Of a stretch of 64,000 bases of DNA, positions 47,801 through 58,169 are shown in pieces (positions within the stretch are counted from its first letter, which is position 1; the number at the start of each line of letters is the position of its first letter). The stretch comes from Apostichopus japonicus. Its lineage: Eukaryota; Echinodermata; Holothuroidea; Aspidochirotida; Stichopodidae. Position numbers and translations under genes: made by a program. Below the pieces are notes generated by a model. The model searched no databases. It was given only the letters and a program-made list of their open reading frames with translations, and had not been told where the DNA came from. The DNA lies in assembly GCF_037975245.1 (NCBI RefSeq), contig NC_092565.1:21659499-21723498 (forward strand), in the 5' to 3' direction.

Positions 47801-50800
47801 CTTTGTAAACTTGTTTTGATGCTGTGTAATAATGTTATGATGCTGTGTAATAATGTTATGATGATATGTAATAATGTTTTGATGCTGTGTAATAATGTTA
47901 TGATAATGTGTGATAAAGTTACAATGCTGTGTGATAATGTGATGATGCTGTGTAATATTGTTATGATGCTGTGTAATTATGTTATGATGCTTTGTAATAA
48001 TGTGATGATGTTGTGTAGTAATGTTATGATGCTGTGTGATAATGTTACGATGCTGTGTGATAATGTTACGATGCTGTGTAATATTGTTATAATGCTGTGT
48101 AATAATGTGATGATGCTGTGTAATATATGGTGCTGTGTAATAATGTCATGATGCTGTGTAATATTGTTATGATGCTGTGTAATAATGTCATGATGCTGTG
48201 TAATAATGTCATGATGCTGTGTAATAATGTTATGATGCTGTGTAATAATGTCATGATGCTGTGTAATAATGTGATGATGCTGTGTAATAATGTTACGATG
48301 CTGTGTTATAATGTTACAATGCTTAATAATGTTATAATGCTGTGTAATAATGTCATGATGCTGTGTAATAATGTGATGATGCTGTGTAATATTGTTATGA
48401 TGCTGTGTAATAATGTCATGATGCTGTGTAATAATGTCATGATGCTGTGTAATAATGTCATGATGCTGTGTAATAATGTTACGATGCTGTGTTATAATGT
48501 TACAATGCTGTGTAATAATGTTATAATGCTGTGTAATAATGTCATGATGCTGTGTAATAATGTGATGATGCTGTGTAATATTGTTATGATGCTGTGAAAT
48601 AATGTCATGATGCTGTGTAATAATGTCATGATGCTGTGTAATAATGTTATGATGCTGTGTAATAATGTCATGATGCTGTGTGATAATGTTATGATGCTGT
48701 GTAATAATGTTACGATGCTGTGTAATAATGTTGTGATGCTGTGTAATAATGTGATGATGCTGTGTAATAATGTTATGATGCTGTGTGATAATGTTATGAT
48801 GCTGTGTCATGATGCTGTGTAATAATGTTATGATGCTGTGTAATAATGTTACGATGCTGTGTAATAATGTTATGATGCTGTGTAATAATGTCATGATGCT
48901 GTGTAATAATGTTATGATGCTGTGCAATAATGTTATGATGCTGTGTAATATTGTTATGATGCTGTGTAAATAATGTTATGATGCTGTGTAATATTTGAAG
49001 GTTATTTTCATATCTGACCAACCTCAAGCAGCTGCCTCAATGCATACAAACATTAATTACTCACAAGAAATATAACAACCTTAAATAATTCACCATGTCT
49101 CAAATGATCAGAACCGCAATGTATTCCTGTATCCGGGCTCCTTTTGTGCACAGTATCTGGCATACTACCTGGAACCGTTTCGTTTTGATCTCTTGCAGAG
49201 CCATTGTTAAATTATCAATTTATAAAAAGTCAACCCTGCAGAGAGCAAAGAAATTTCAGGCTAGAATTGTGATTCAAACCAGTGACCTTATCAGCCCAGA
49301 GCCTGTTAGTCAAAATCCCTATGAGTAACACAAAATGTTGCAAAACCTGATGATAAAATGTAAAGATTTAGTGTGCCACTGTAGATCAAAGTTTATGATA
49401 AGGACGATTATGAAATTGAGAACTTTGAATTATATTTTCTTGTCTTTCAGAATTACTGTGCAACAAGATGGTCTTTGCTAAAGGAACATTATGAGAAAGG
49501 ACTTTACTCAAAAGCAGATGAGTTTAGGATCAAGTGAGTATCATAAATCTCTACTTGTCTCTTGTTCTCTTTCGTTTCTCTGTCGTCCCTTTTAGAAACC
49601 TCTCCCTTTGTTTTTCTCCCCCTTCCTCCCCCTCCCCCAAGTCTAGCCTCCCCATTTATGTTTACATTGACTCATGTCTGATTCACCCTTCGTTCTTGCA
49701 TTCCTTATCAAGGTAGCTGTCCCTATTATTTTGCTTGTTTGGGTTAATAGTTGATACAGAGACTGTGCCAGTGTGGCCCTGATAACAGCCCTCCCCCCGA
49801 CCCGCTCTTGAGCCCAGTTGAGTTATTTAGTTTACCGCTATAATAACACAAGCAGTTTCTTACAGAGACTGTGTCAGGGTGCCCCTGATAATAGCCTTGC
49901 TCAGCTCAAGAACAAGCAAAAGCAACACTAATTGTTTTTAGAGGGAAGGATTATTATACTTGTATCATAGGTTGAAATCCTGTTGTAGCCAATTATTTTG
50001 TTTTGCTCTTTGATAGAGACTTTATCTCTCAGTTAGTTGTCTGTTTGACTTCATAATTAGCTTTGGAAATTTAAATTCCAAAATCCCTCCCAAATGGGAT
50101 GCCTCACAAATGCTCCTTTCACTTTGCCTTCCAGAGTTGGCAAGAATTAACTGTTATATTCAATGCATTTCCTACAGTTAATACTGCCAATTCCCCCCTC
50201 CCCCCTCCTGAGCCCAATAGAATGATTTAGTTTATCGCTATAGTAACACTAAGCAGCTTCTTACCAGATTGAGAACAGTGATATTCTTCAGCTTAAGAGA
50301 AGTAACTATGGAATTAAATTATTGATGGAGTTCTTTCTTTTTCTGAGTAAGACCACCATCAGAATAATAAGAGGTGGTTGAAAAGTCAAGCTACAGTAGT
50401 AAATTATTGATGGATTTCTTTTGTTTTTGAGTATTAAAACTGTCAGAATAATAAGAGGTGGTTTAAAAAGTCAAGCTACAGTAGTAAATTGTCTTTCTCA
50501 TCTAATTATTAATATTTTGATAATTTCACTACAGGTATAAATAATTTCACTGCATTGAGTTTTACTGTATACTTGTTTAAATTTACAAGTTAACACAAAC
50601 ACTAAGCTCAATTCTAAACTCTCGCAGTCCCTCTTGCATGTCAAGCCCTAACCGATAGATGTTTGAGCCATCTACTTGTGTAGAGTTTTACGTTCAAGTA
50701 TTTAAACCGATTTTTCAGACTATGAAGTTATGATGTTTTTCCACATATTATTTTCCTTTATTTCCTATGTACTTCATCTTTTAACACAAACACTTGCAGA

Positions 50801-53800
50801 GGGAAATGTTGTGAAGATCTCAACCCCGAAGAAATGTAATGAATGAGATCTGTCAACAAAGTATATAAACTTTGTATCATTTATATGCAGTTATTGCAGT
50901 ATTAAAGTTTTCTTCCAACTATCCATATTCTACATTTGCAAATATCCCTACAGTAGATTGTGAAGGAGTTTGTTCCAGGAATTGCATCATCCTACCTGTG
51001 CAATTAAGTGTTCCAAACTGTGATAAGACGGTGAAGTTTCTTATTGCCTGATAATGATTCAAAAGCTAGTTAACATTTTTTCCCCCATCTCCACCAATAG
51101 ATTTCAGTGTTTTAAGTCAGCATGGATTACTACAGTTCTTCACGAAGGCTTTAAGTTTCCAAGAGGTTACAAATATCTCCGTACAGCCAGTCTCATACAT
51201 GACAAGGAGGTACAGTGGACGTTAGGTGCAATATTACACAGGACAAGGTTTCTACCACTTAGGTAAGTGAAACACTAGTATTACACAGGACAAGGTTTCT
51301 ACCACTTAGGTAAGTGAAACACTAGTATTACACAGGACAAGGTTTCTACCACTTAGGTAAGTGAAACACCAGCATTGCACAGGATAAGGTTTATAACACT
51401 TAGGTAAGTGAAACACTTGTATTACACAGGACAAGGTTTCTACCACTTAGGTAAGTGAAACACTAGTATTACACAGGACAAGGTTTCTACCACTTAGGTA
51501 AGTGAAACACTAGTATTACACAGGACAAGGTTTCTACCACTTAGGTAAGTGAAACACTAGTATTACACAGGACAAGGTTTCTACCACTTAGGTAAGTGAA
51601 ACACCAGCATTGCACAGGATAAGGTTTCTACCACTTAGGTAAGTGAAACACTTGTATTGCACAGGACAAGGTTTCTACCACTTAGGTAAGTGAAACACTA
51701 GTATTGCACAGGACAAGGTTTCTACCACTTAGGTAAGTGAAACACTAGTATTGCACAGGACAAGGTTTCTACCACTTAGGTAAGTGAAACACTAGTATTA
51801 CACAGGACAAGGTTTCTACCACTTAGGTAAGTGAAACACCAGCATTGCACAGGATAAGGTTTATAACACTTAGGTAAGTGAAACACTTGTATTACACAGG
51901 ACAAGGTTTCTACCACTTAGGTAAGTGAAACACTAGTATTACACAGGACAAGGTTTCTACCACTTAGGTAAGTGAAACACTAGTATTACACAGGACAAGG
52001 TTTCTACCACTTAGGTAAGTGAAACACCAGTATTACACAGGACAAGGTTTCTACCACTTAGGTAAGTGAAACACCAGCATTGCACAGGACAAGGTTTATA
52101 ACACTTAGGTAAGTGAAACACTTGTATTACACAGGACAAGGTTTATAACACTTAGGTAAGTGAAACACTAGTATTACACAGGACAAGATTTATAACACTT
52201 AGGTAAGTGAAACACTAGTATTACACATGACAAGGTTTATAACACTTAGGTAAGTGAAACACCAGCATTGCACAGGACAAGGTTTATAACACTTAGGTAA
52301 GTGAAACACTTGTATTACACAGGACAAGGTTTATAACACTTAGGTAAGTGAAACACTAGTATTACACAGGACAAGGTTTCTACCACTTAGGTAAGTGAAA
52401 CACTAGTATTACACAGGACAAGGTTTCTACCACTTGGGTAAGTGAAACACTAGTATTACACAGGACAAGGTTTCTACCACTTAGGTAAGTGAAAACACTA
52501 GTATTACACGGGACAAGGTTTCTGCCACTTGGGTAAGTGAAACACTAGTATTACACAGGACAAGGTTTCTACCACTTAGGTAAGTGAAACACCAGCATTG
52601 CACAGGATAAGGTTTATAACACTTAGGTAAGTGAAACACTTGTATTACACAGGACAAGGTTTCTACCACTTAGGTAAGTGAAACACTAGTATTACACAGG
52701 ACAAGGTTTCTACCACTTAGGTAAGTGAAACACTAGTATTACACAGGACAAGGTTTCTACCACTTAGGTAAGTGAAACACTAGTATTACACAGGACAAGG
52801 TTTCTACCACTTAGGTAAGTGAAACACCAGCATTGCACAGGATAAGGTTTCTACCACTTAGGTAAGTGAAACACCAGCATTGCACAGGATAAGGTTTATA
52901 ACACTTAGGTAAGTGAAACACTTGTATTACACAGGACAAGGTTTCTACCACTTAGGTAAGTGAAACACTAGTATTACACAGGACAAGGTTTCTACCACTT
53001 AGGTAAGTGAAACACTAGTATTACACAGGACAAGGTTTCTACCACTTAGGTAAGTGAAACACTAGTATTACACAGGACAAGGTTTCTACCACTTAGGTAA
53101 GTGAAACACCAGCATTGCACAGGATAAGGTTTCTACCACTTAGGTAAGTGAAACACTTGTATTGCACAGGACAAGGTTTCTACCACTTAGGTAAGTGAAA
53201 CACTAGTATTGCACAGGACAAGGTTTCTACCACTTAGGTAAGTGAAACACTAGTATTGCACAGGACAAGGTTTCTACCACTTAGGTAAGTGAAACACTAG
53301 TATTACACAGGACAAGGTTTCTACCACTTAGGTAAGTGAAACACCAGCATTGCACAGGATAAGGTTTATAACACTTAGGTAAGTGAAACACTTGTATTAC
53401 ACAGGACAAGGTTTCTACCACTTAGGTAAGTGAAACACTAGTATTACACAGGACAAGGTTTCTACCACTTAGGTAAGTGAAACACTAGTATTACACAGGA
53501 CAAGGTTTCTACCACTTAGGTAAGTGAAACACCAGTATTACACAGGACAAGGTTTCTACCACTTAGGTAAGTGAAACACCAGCATTGCACAGGACAAGGT
53601 TTATAACACTTAGGTAAGTGAAACACTTGTATTACACAGGACAAGGTTTATAACACTTAGGTAAGTGAAACACTAGTATTACACAGGACAAGGTTTATAA
53701 CACTTAGGTAAGTGAAACACTAGTATTACACATGACAAGGTTTATAACACTTAGGTAAGTGAAACACCAGCATTGCACAGGACAAGGTTTATAACACTTA

Positions 53801-56037
53801 GGTAAGTGAAACACTTGTATTACACAGGACAAGGTTTATACCACTTAGGTAAGTGAAACACTAGTATTACACAGGACAAGGTTTCTACCACTTAGGTAAG
53901 TGAAACACTAGTATTACACAGGACAAGGTTTCTACCACTTGGGTAAGTGAAACACTAGTATTACACAGGACAAGGTTTCTGCCACTTAGGTAAGTGAAAA
54001 CACTAGTATTACACAGGACAAGGTTTATAACACTTAGGTAAGTGAAACACTAGTATTACACAGGACAAGGTTTCTACCACTTAGGTAAGTGAAACACTAG
54101 TATTACACAGGACAAGGTTTCTACCACTTGGGTAAGTGAAACACTAGTATTACACAGGACAAGGTTTCTACCACTTAGGTAAGTGAAAACACTAGTATTA
54201 CACGGGACAAGGTTTCTGCCACTTGGGTAAGTGAAACACTAGTATTACACAGGACAAGGTTTCTACCACTTAGGTAAGTGAAACACCAGCATTGCACAGG
54301 ATAAGGTTTATAACACTTAGGTAAGTGAAACACTTGTATTACACAGGACAAGGTTTCTACCACTTAGGTAAGTGAAACACTAGTATTACACAGGACAAGG
54401 TTTCTACCACTTAGGTAAGTGAAACACTAGTATTACACAGGACAAGGTTTCTACCACTTAGGTAAGTGAAACACTAGTATTACACAGGACAAGGTTTCTA
54501 CCACTTAGGTAAGTGAAACACCAGCATTGCACAGGATAAGGTTTCTACCACTTAGGTAAGTGAAACACCAGCATTGCACAGGATAAGGTTTATAACACTT
54601 AGGTAAGTGAAACACTTGTATTACACAGGACAAGGTTTATAACACTTAGGTAAGTGAAACACTAGTATTACACAGGACAAGGTTTATAACACTTAGGTAA
54701 GTGAAACACTAGTATTACACATGACAAGGTTTATAACACTTAGGTAAGTGAAACACCAGCATTGCACAGGACAAGGTTTATAACACTTAGGTAAGTGAAA
54801 CACTTGTATTACACAGGACAAGGTTTATACCACTTAGGTAAGTGAAAACACTAGTATTACACAGGACAAGGTTTCTGCCACTTAGGTAAGTGAAACACTA
54901 GTATTACACAGGACAAGGTTTCTGCCACTTAGGTAAGTGAAACACTAGTATTACACAGGACAAGGTTTCTGCCACTGAGGTAAGTGAAACACTAGTATTA
55001 CACAGGACAAGGTTTCTACCACTTAGGTAAGTGAAACACTAGTATTACACAGGACAAGGTTTCTACCACTTAGGTAAGTGAAACACCAGCATTGCACAGG
55101 ATAAGGTTTATAACACTTAGGTAAGTGAAACACTTGTATTACACAGGACAAGGTTTCTACCACTTAGGTAAGTGAAACACTAGTATTACACAGGACAAGG
55201 TTTCTACCACTTAGGTAAGTGAAACACTAGTATTACACAGGACAAGGTTTCTACCACTTAGGTAAGTGAAACACTTGTATTACACAGGACAAGGTTTCTG
55301 CCACTTAGGTAAGTGAAAACACTAGTATTACACAGGACAAGGTTTCTACCACTTAGGTAAGTGAAACACTAGTATTACACATGACAAGGTTTCTACCACT
55401 TGGGTTAGTGATACACCAGTGTTACACAGAACTATGTTTACACGGTCACAGTTACAGGTACAAGACTTCAGTTGTTTATAAGTAGAGACTAGGATTTTAT
55501 TCATAGGTTAGAGTATGAGCAGGTTAAAGGTTAAAGGTTATTATAGTACAGCAACACTGGCTTGATTGTAAGTATGTTTACATACTAACTTCAAGTCTGA
55601 TGTGAAACCCTCACCACTACACTTGAATGGTCATGGAATTAACTCCTTTCTTCTTAATACTTGCTACTATATTTGTGAATACTATATCATCTCATTTATG
55701 CTGCTGTACATCGTATGACCAAAATTTGAATCACTTCTTTTTCTGACTTTTATATCCTTTTATTTTTAATCATTCCAGAGAGATTCAACAGAGTTCCTTG
55801 CAGCAGAATAAACCCCCTTGGGTAAAGTCACCGAACCCCTGGCTCTCCAACCAGTACCTGCTCCTCCTCTGCTTCATAATCGTGGGCATCTTCATCTTTG
55901 TGTACATAAGATGGTTAAGAAGCATGAGTCCTCAGAGAGGTACCCTCGCCAGAGTACCAACAATGGCCTACTTCATGACGGAAGAAGGACAAGTGCAGGA
56001 CGGTGTCTATGAAACCAAGGGACTCCTCCCCAGCTAA
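38894..56037 (+). CDS. ENTPD4: Ectonucleoside triphosphate diphosphohydrolase, ENTPD4/ENTPD7 type
   Basis: Nine coding exons: 38894-39257, 40002-40152, 41575-41738, 42321-42457, 42810-42979, 43843-44179, 49451-49533, 51101-51262, 55779-56037. They join in phase to 608 aa (human ENTPD4 about 616, ENTPD7 about 604). An N-terminal membrane segment spans about residues 20-37. Apyrase conserved regions: DMGSSGSR (78-85), LATAGMRM (161-168), SGKQEGVYAW with the catalytic Glu at 206, DMGGGSAQ (251-258), and FYGFSEYWYC in exon 6. A second membrane segment is at about 549-566. Two anchors with the catalytic domain in the lumen is the intracellular (Golgi/lysosome) plan, where the family hydrolyses UDP and other nucleotides. 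ENTPD4 and ENTPD7 cannot be separated by eye; the symbol is provisional. Exon 5 uses the CAG/GTAAAC donor at 42980, not the upstream GT at 42967, because only it keeps the frame. Introns 2, 6 and 8 hold large arrays. Confidence 0.94.
40469..41380 (+). repeat. 29-bp minisatellite resembling a tRNA A-box region
   Basis: About 31 copies of a unit containing GGATAAGTCAGTTGGTAGAG and CACAGGGCT. The segment TCAGTTGGTAGAGC matches the D-arm of many tRNAs (A box TRGYNNARNNGG), though two consensus positions differ (AG for GC before TCAG). A variant unit (GATAAGTCAATGGGTGGAGT) alternates in blocks, giving a higher-order pattern. It lies in ENTPD intron 2. No B box is present, so a tRNA gene is excluded. 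Confidence 0.85.
45236..45360 (+). repeat. ATCAAAT-rich simple repeat
   Basis: Irregular tandem of AGTATCAAATATCAAA-type words in ENTPD intron 6. Confidence 0.7.
45693..46728. mobile_element. Tc1/mariner-like non-autonomous element with A-tract ends
   Basis: The ends read GTCAAGTGGGGTAAAAAAAA and, on the opposite strand, GTCAGTTGGGGTAAAAAAAA, each flanked by TA (45691-45692 and 46729-46730). That is the target duplication expected of Tc1/mariner-type insertion. The GGGGTA-plus-A-tract motif occurs repeatedly inside, on both strands (about 45872, 45900, 45920, 46325, 46354, 46690). No transposase frame is visible; 46005-46250 is open but featureless. It lies in ENTPD intron 6. Confidence 0.65.
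47108..48992. repeat. 21-bp minisatellite, about 89 units, open on both strands
   Basis: The unit is close to ATGATGCTGTGTAATAATGTT. Because 21 is a multiple of 3, frames stay open for long stretches in both directions (up to 316 codons on minus at 47977-48927, with an ITQHHNI heptapeptide, and MLCNNVM on plus). These are not credible genes: the unit drifts at DNA level, indels shift frame, and the array lies inside ENTPD intron 6. The left part (before about 47700) is richer in GTTACGATG, the right part in GTCATGATG, so two expansion phases are likely. Confidence 0.95.
49090..49330 (-). repeat. SINE-like repeat in ENTPD intron 6
   Basis: On the minus strand a tRNA-like portion is suggested by TAACAGGCTCTGGGCTGAT followed by GGTCACTGGTTTGAATC (B-box-like). 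It resembles the layout of the 34150-34378 repeat, with the tRNA-like part at the high-coordinate end. Boundaries are uncertain. Confidence 0.4.
49745..50490 (+). repeat. Local duplications in ENTPD intron 7
   Basis: CAGAGACTGTG(C/T)CAG-GCCCCTGATAA blocks recur near 49757 and 49863. A GAGCCCA-TTTAGTTTA-CGCTAT block recurs near 49811 and 50211. A unit of about 79 bp ending GTCAAGCTACAGTAGTAAAT is tandem at about 50320-50490. Old, diverged intronic duplications. Confidence 0.65.
51231..55425 (+). repeat. 47-bp tandem array copying the ENTPD exon 8 end and its 5' splice site
   Basis: The unit is the last 32 nt of coding exon 8 (ATATTACACAGG to CTACCACTTAG) plus the first 15 nt of the intron (GTAAGTGAAACACTA). 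It is repeated about 89 times by length over 4.2 kb, immediately downstream of the real donor (GT at 51263). Nearly every copy keeps TTAG/GTAAGTG. A few read TTGG/GTAAGTG or TGAG/GTAAGTG, and only the last copy (about 55400) has GGTTAGTG. Variants (CAGCATTGCACAGGATAAGG; TTGTATTACACAGG; TTTATAACACTTAG) recur in blocks: 52481-52669 reappears at 54175-54363, 1694 bp away, so large segments have been copied too. From exon 8, read-through gives TAA immediately after the junction codon (51264-51266). Confidence 0.97.
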
Positions 56038-57722
56038 AAGGATTGACCAGTAGATGACCCATCACATTTAATCACTGCAGCAACTATAGAGATATAGACA
56101 ATAGGGGTCAGAATTTCTCTCTCCAATCTTTTGGTAATTCATCTTAAAGGAATTTAAACGACATGATTTCTCTCTTCATCACGTAGGCTTAAAACGGAAT
56201 CTCTTTTTTTACTTTGTAGGGGTTCATATCAGAACAGATGTTTAAGGTCTTGTAACAGCCTAGTGCTTTTCAAAACAAACATCGTTTTACACGAAGACTG
56301 TCACACTTTCATAGCAGAGCTACCTAGCCTATTCTACTTTGCATATCGGAATCAGGGCTTAAGTCATTATTGTCATTCAATGCTGAGACTAAACAGAGAC
56401 CTGCTGTTTGCAAACTTTATAAGGAAAAAGAAAGCTGTGTTGAATTTTGAGTTGAGTGTTGAGAGGATAATTCAAGTAACTGTAGTGGATTACCCAAGTA
56501 ATTTGAGTGGATTACTCGAGTAACTTAAGTGGATTACTCAAGTAACTTGGGTGGATTACTCAAATAACTTGAGTGGATCCGATCAAAACCTATAGTGTGG
56601 TATTAATGAAACACAAACAGCCACTTCAAACGTTGTGAAATCTCGATACTTTAACCATGCCACAAGTAACCTTACCTTCACCTTGTATTTGTATATGACT
56701 TTGAAACATTGGATTTTCTGTGCTTGATGTATTATGTAACATGAGTTAAATCTGTAAACATGTTGGAAACAATAGCTAAAACTGTTTGTGTTTGTGTGTG
56801 TGTGGTTTTTATTTTTTACTGAAACAGATTTGCTTTTTCCAATTTTTTTATTAACTTTTGTAATTAGTAATACCATGATGATCATACCAAGTGATATATC
56901 TTTTAATTACAATTTGATGTTTTATGTAAATCAAATATTAAAGGAAGCCTCAGGTTATTGGGAGAAATTCCTTCCATACCCTCTCCACTTCATCCCTTGT
57001 ATTATGACCAACCCTCTCCCCTCCCCCTCCACCCCCCTCCAATATACATATTGGATATTAAATTGTTGCTTCCCCCATTCTCACACTCACAAACTCCCCT
57101 TAATGGCCTAGTTACCCCCAATGCAATATGCAGAAATAATTCGGCATAAAAAAAAGAGTTACCTCTCAGTATCTTGTAGATCCCGTAGAATTTACTTTAT
57201 CTTTACCAAGTCGAACTTACATTAGTCCGGTATAAGCCAACACCTGTTTTTTTATTTTTTATGTAAACTTCTTATCAACAGAGTAATTTTTTGAGAGAGG
57301 GAAGTGTCAAGAACAAGACCCTTTCGGCTGCTGTGGATACATTGCCATCTGTCCAAACCTGTCTTGTATGTTTTTAAAGAAGTGACTTTTAAATGTCAAA
57401 CATTCTGAATCACAACTAGTTTGTGTCATTTAGCATACCATATTTACTGATAATCTTGTTTTTGAACATGGCAAACATCACGTGGAAGCTGTCATATTTG
57501 ATCTGGTTCCACGAAATGTGTTTTGATCAACATGAAGTACATTGGATCATGACTATTGAAGGAGAGATACTGTGAAAGAATTGTCAGAATCTCCAAGTCA
57601 AAGCAAACTGTGTTATAAGAACCTTAGCTTATGTCTTCTCAAACTCGTTTCTTCTGTTGCTCACAGAAACTGAAGGAGTAGAACTTTGAGCCAATCATGC
57701 AGCTGGATTGAATGCATGTGAG
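56038..57722 (+). other. ENTPD 3' UTR and flank
   Basis: Presumed 3' UTR. An ATTAAA at about 56937 is a possible polyadenylation signal; others lie further on (AATAAA near 59066), so the transcript end is not fixed. A 22-bp palindromic array lies at 56471-56578. C-rich tracts occur at 57010-57040. No coding exon is recognised. Confidence 0.5.
56471..56578. repeat. 22-bp tandem of palindromic CAAGTAACTTG-type units
   Basis: About five units of GTGGATTACTCAAGTAACTT. Each holds the near-perfect palindrome ACTCAAGTAACTTGAGT, so single strands could fold into serial hairpins. It sits in the likely ENTPD 3' UTR. Confidence 0.85.
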
Positions 57723-58161
57723 CATAGGCGTAGGAGCCTAATTTGATTTGGGGGGGCTGTAACGACTTGCCCGAAAAATATAACCAAAATTTTTCGCGCG
57801 CTCCGCGCGCGTTCAACGTCTTAATGTGCATATCACATGGGCATTCATCGGTTATTACATCACATGCCTTTAACCGATGAATGCCTATGTGATGTGCACA
57901 CTAAGATGTTCAACGCAGGCTGAGCGCGCGGAAAATTTGGGTTATATTTTCCGTGTTATTACCCTTCCATATTGGTTATAATTATTGGGAAGTCGTTACA
58001 ATAATCACGATAATAATAATAATATCAGTTTAACCATTGAAAAACACATTGCAAATTATTCTTCTTTCAGTAGGTGCCCGAAAAATTATCAGCATATTGC
58101 CCGAATTTTCACCAAAAATTTTGGTTGGGGGGGCTGCAGCCCCCCGCCTCCTACGCCTATG
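57723..58161. mobile_element. hAT-like MITE, 439 bp, with a central hairpin (element F)
   Basis: Ends CATAGGCGTAGGAG and CTCCTACGCCTATG are perfect inverted repeats. The 8-bp duplication CATGTGAG is perfect (57715-57722 and 58162-58169). Inside, about 46-bp inverted arms (57809-57854 and 57871-57916, including GGCATTCATCGGTTA and its complement) form a stem with a loop of about 16 nt. No transposase. Confidence 0.9.
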
Positions 58162-58169
58162 CATGTGAG

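Noticed and set aside
47977-48927. 316-codon open frame on the minus strand rich in ITQHHNI repeats
   Set aside because: It is the translation of a 21-bp minisatellite inside an intron. The opposite strand is equally open and indels break the frame, so it is a composition artefact.
51231-55425. CRISPR-like regular array
   Set aside because: No unique spacers; units are contiguous copies of an exon-intron border in an animal gene.
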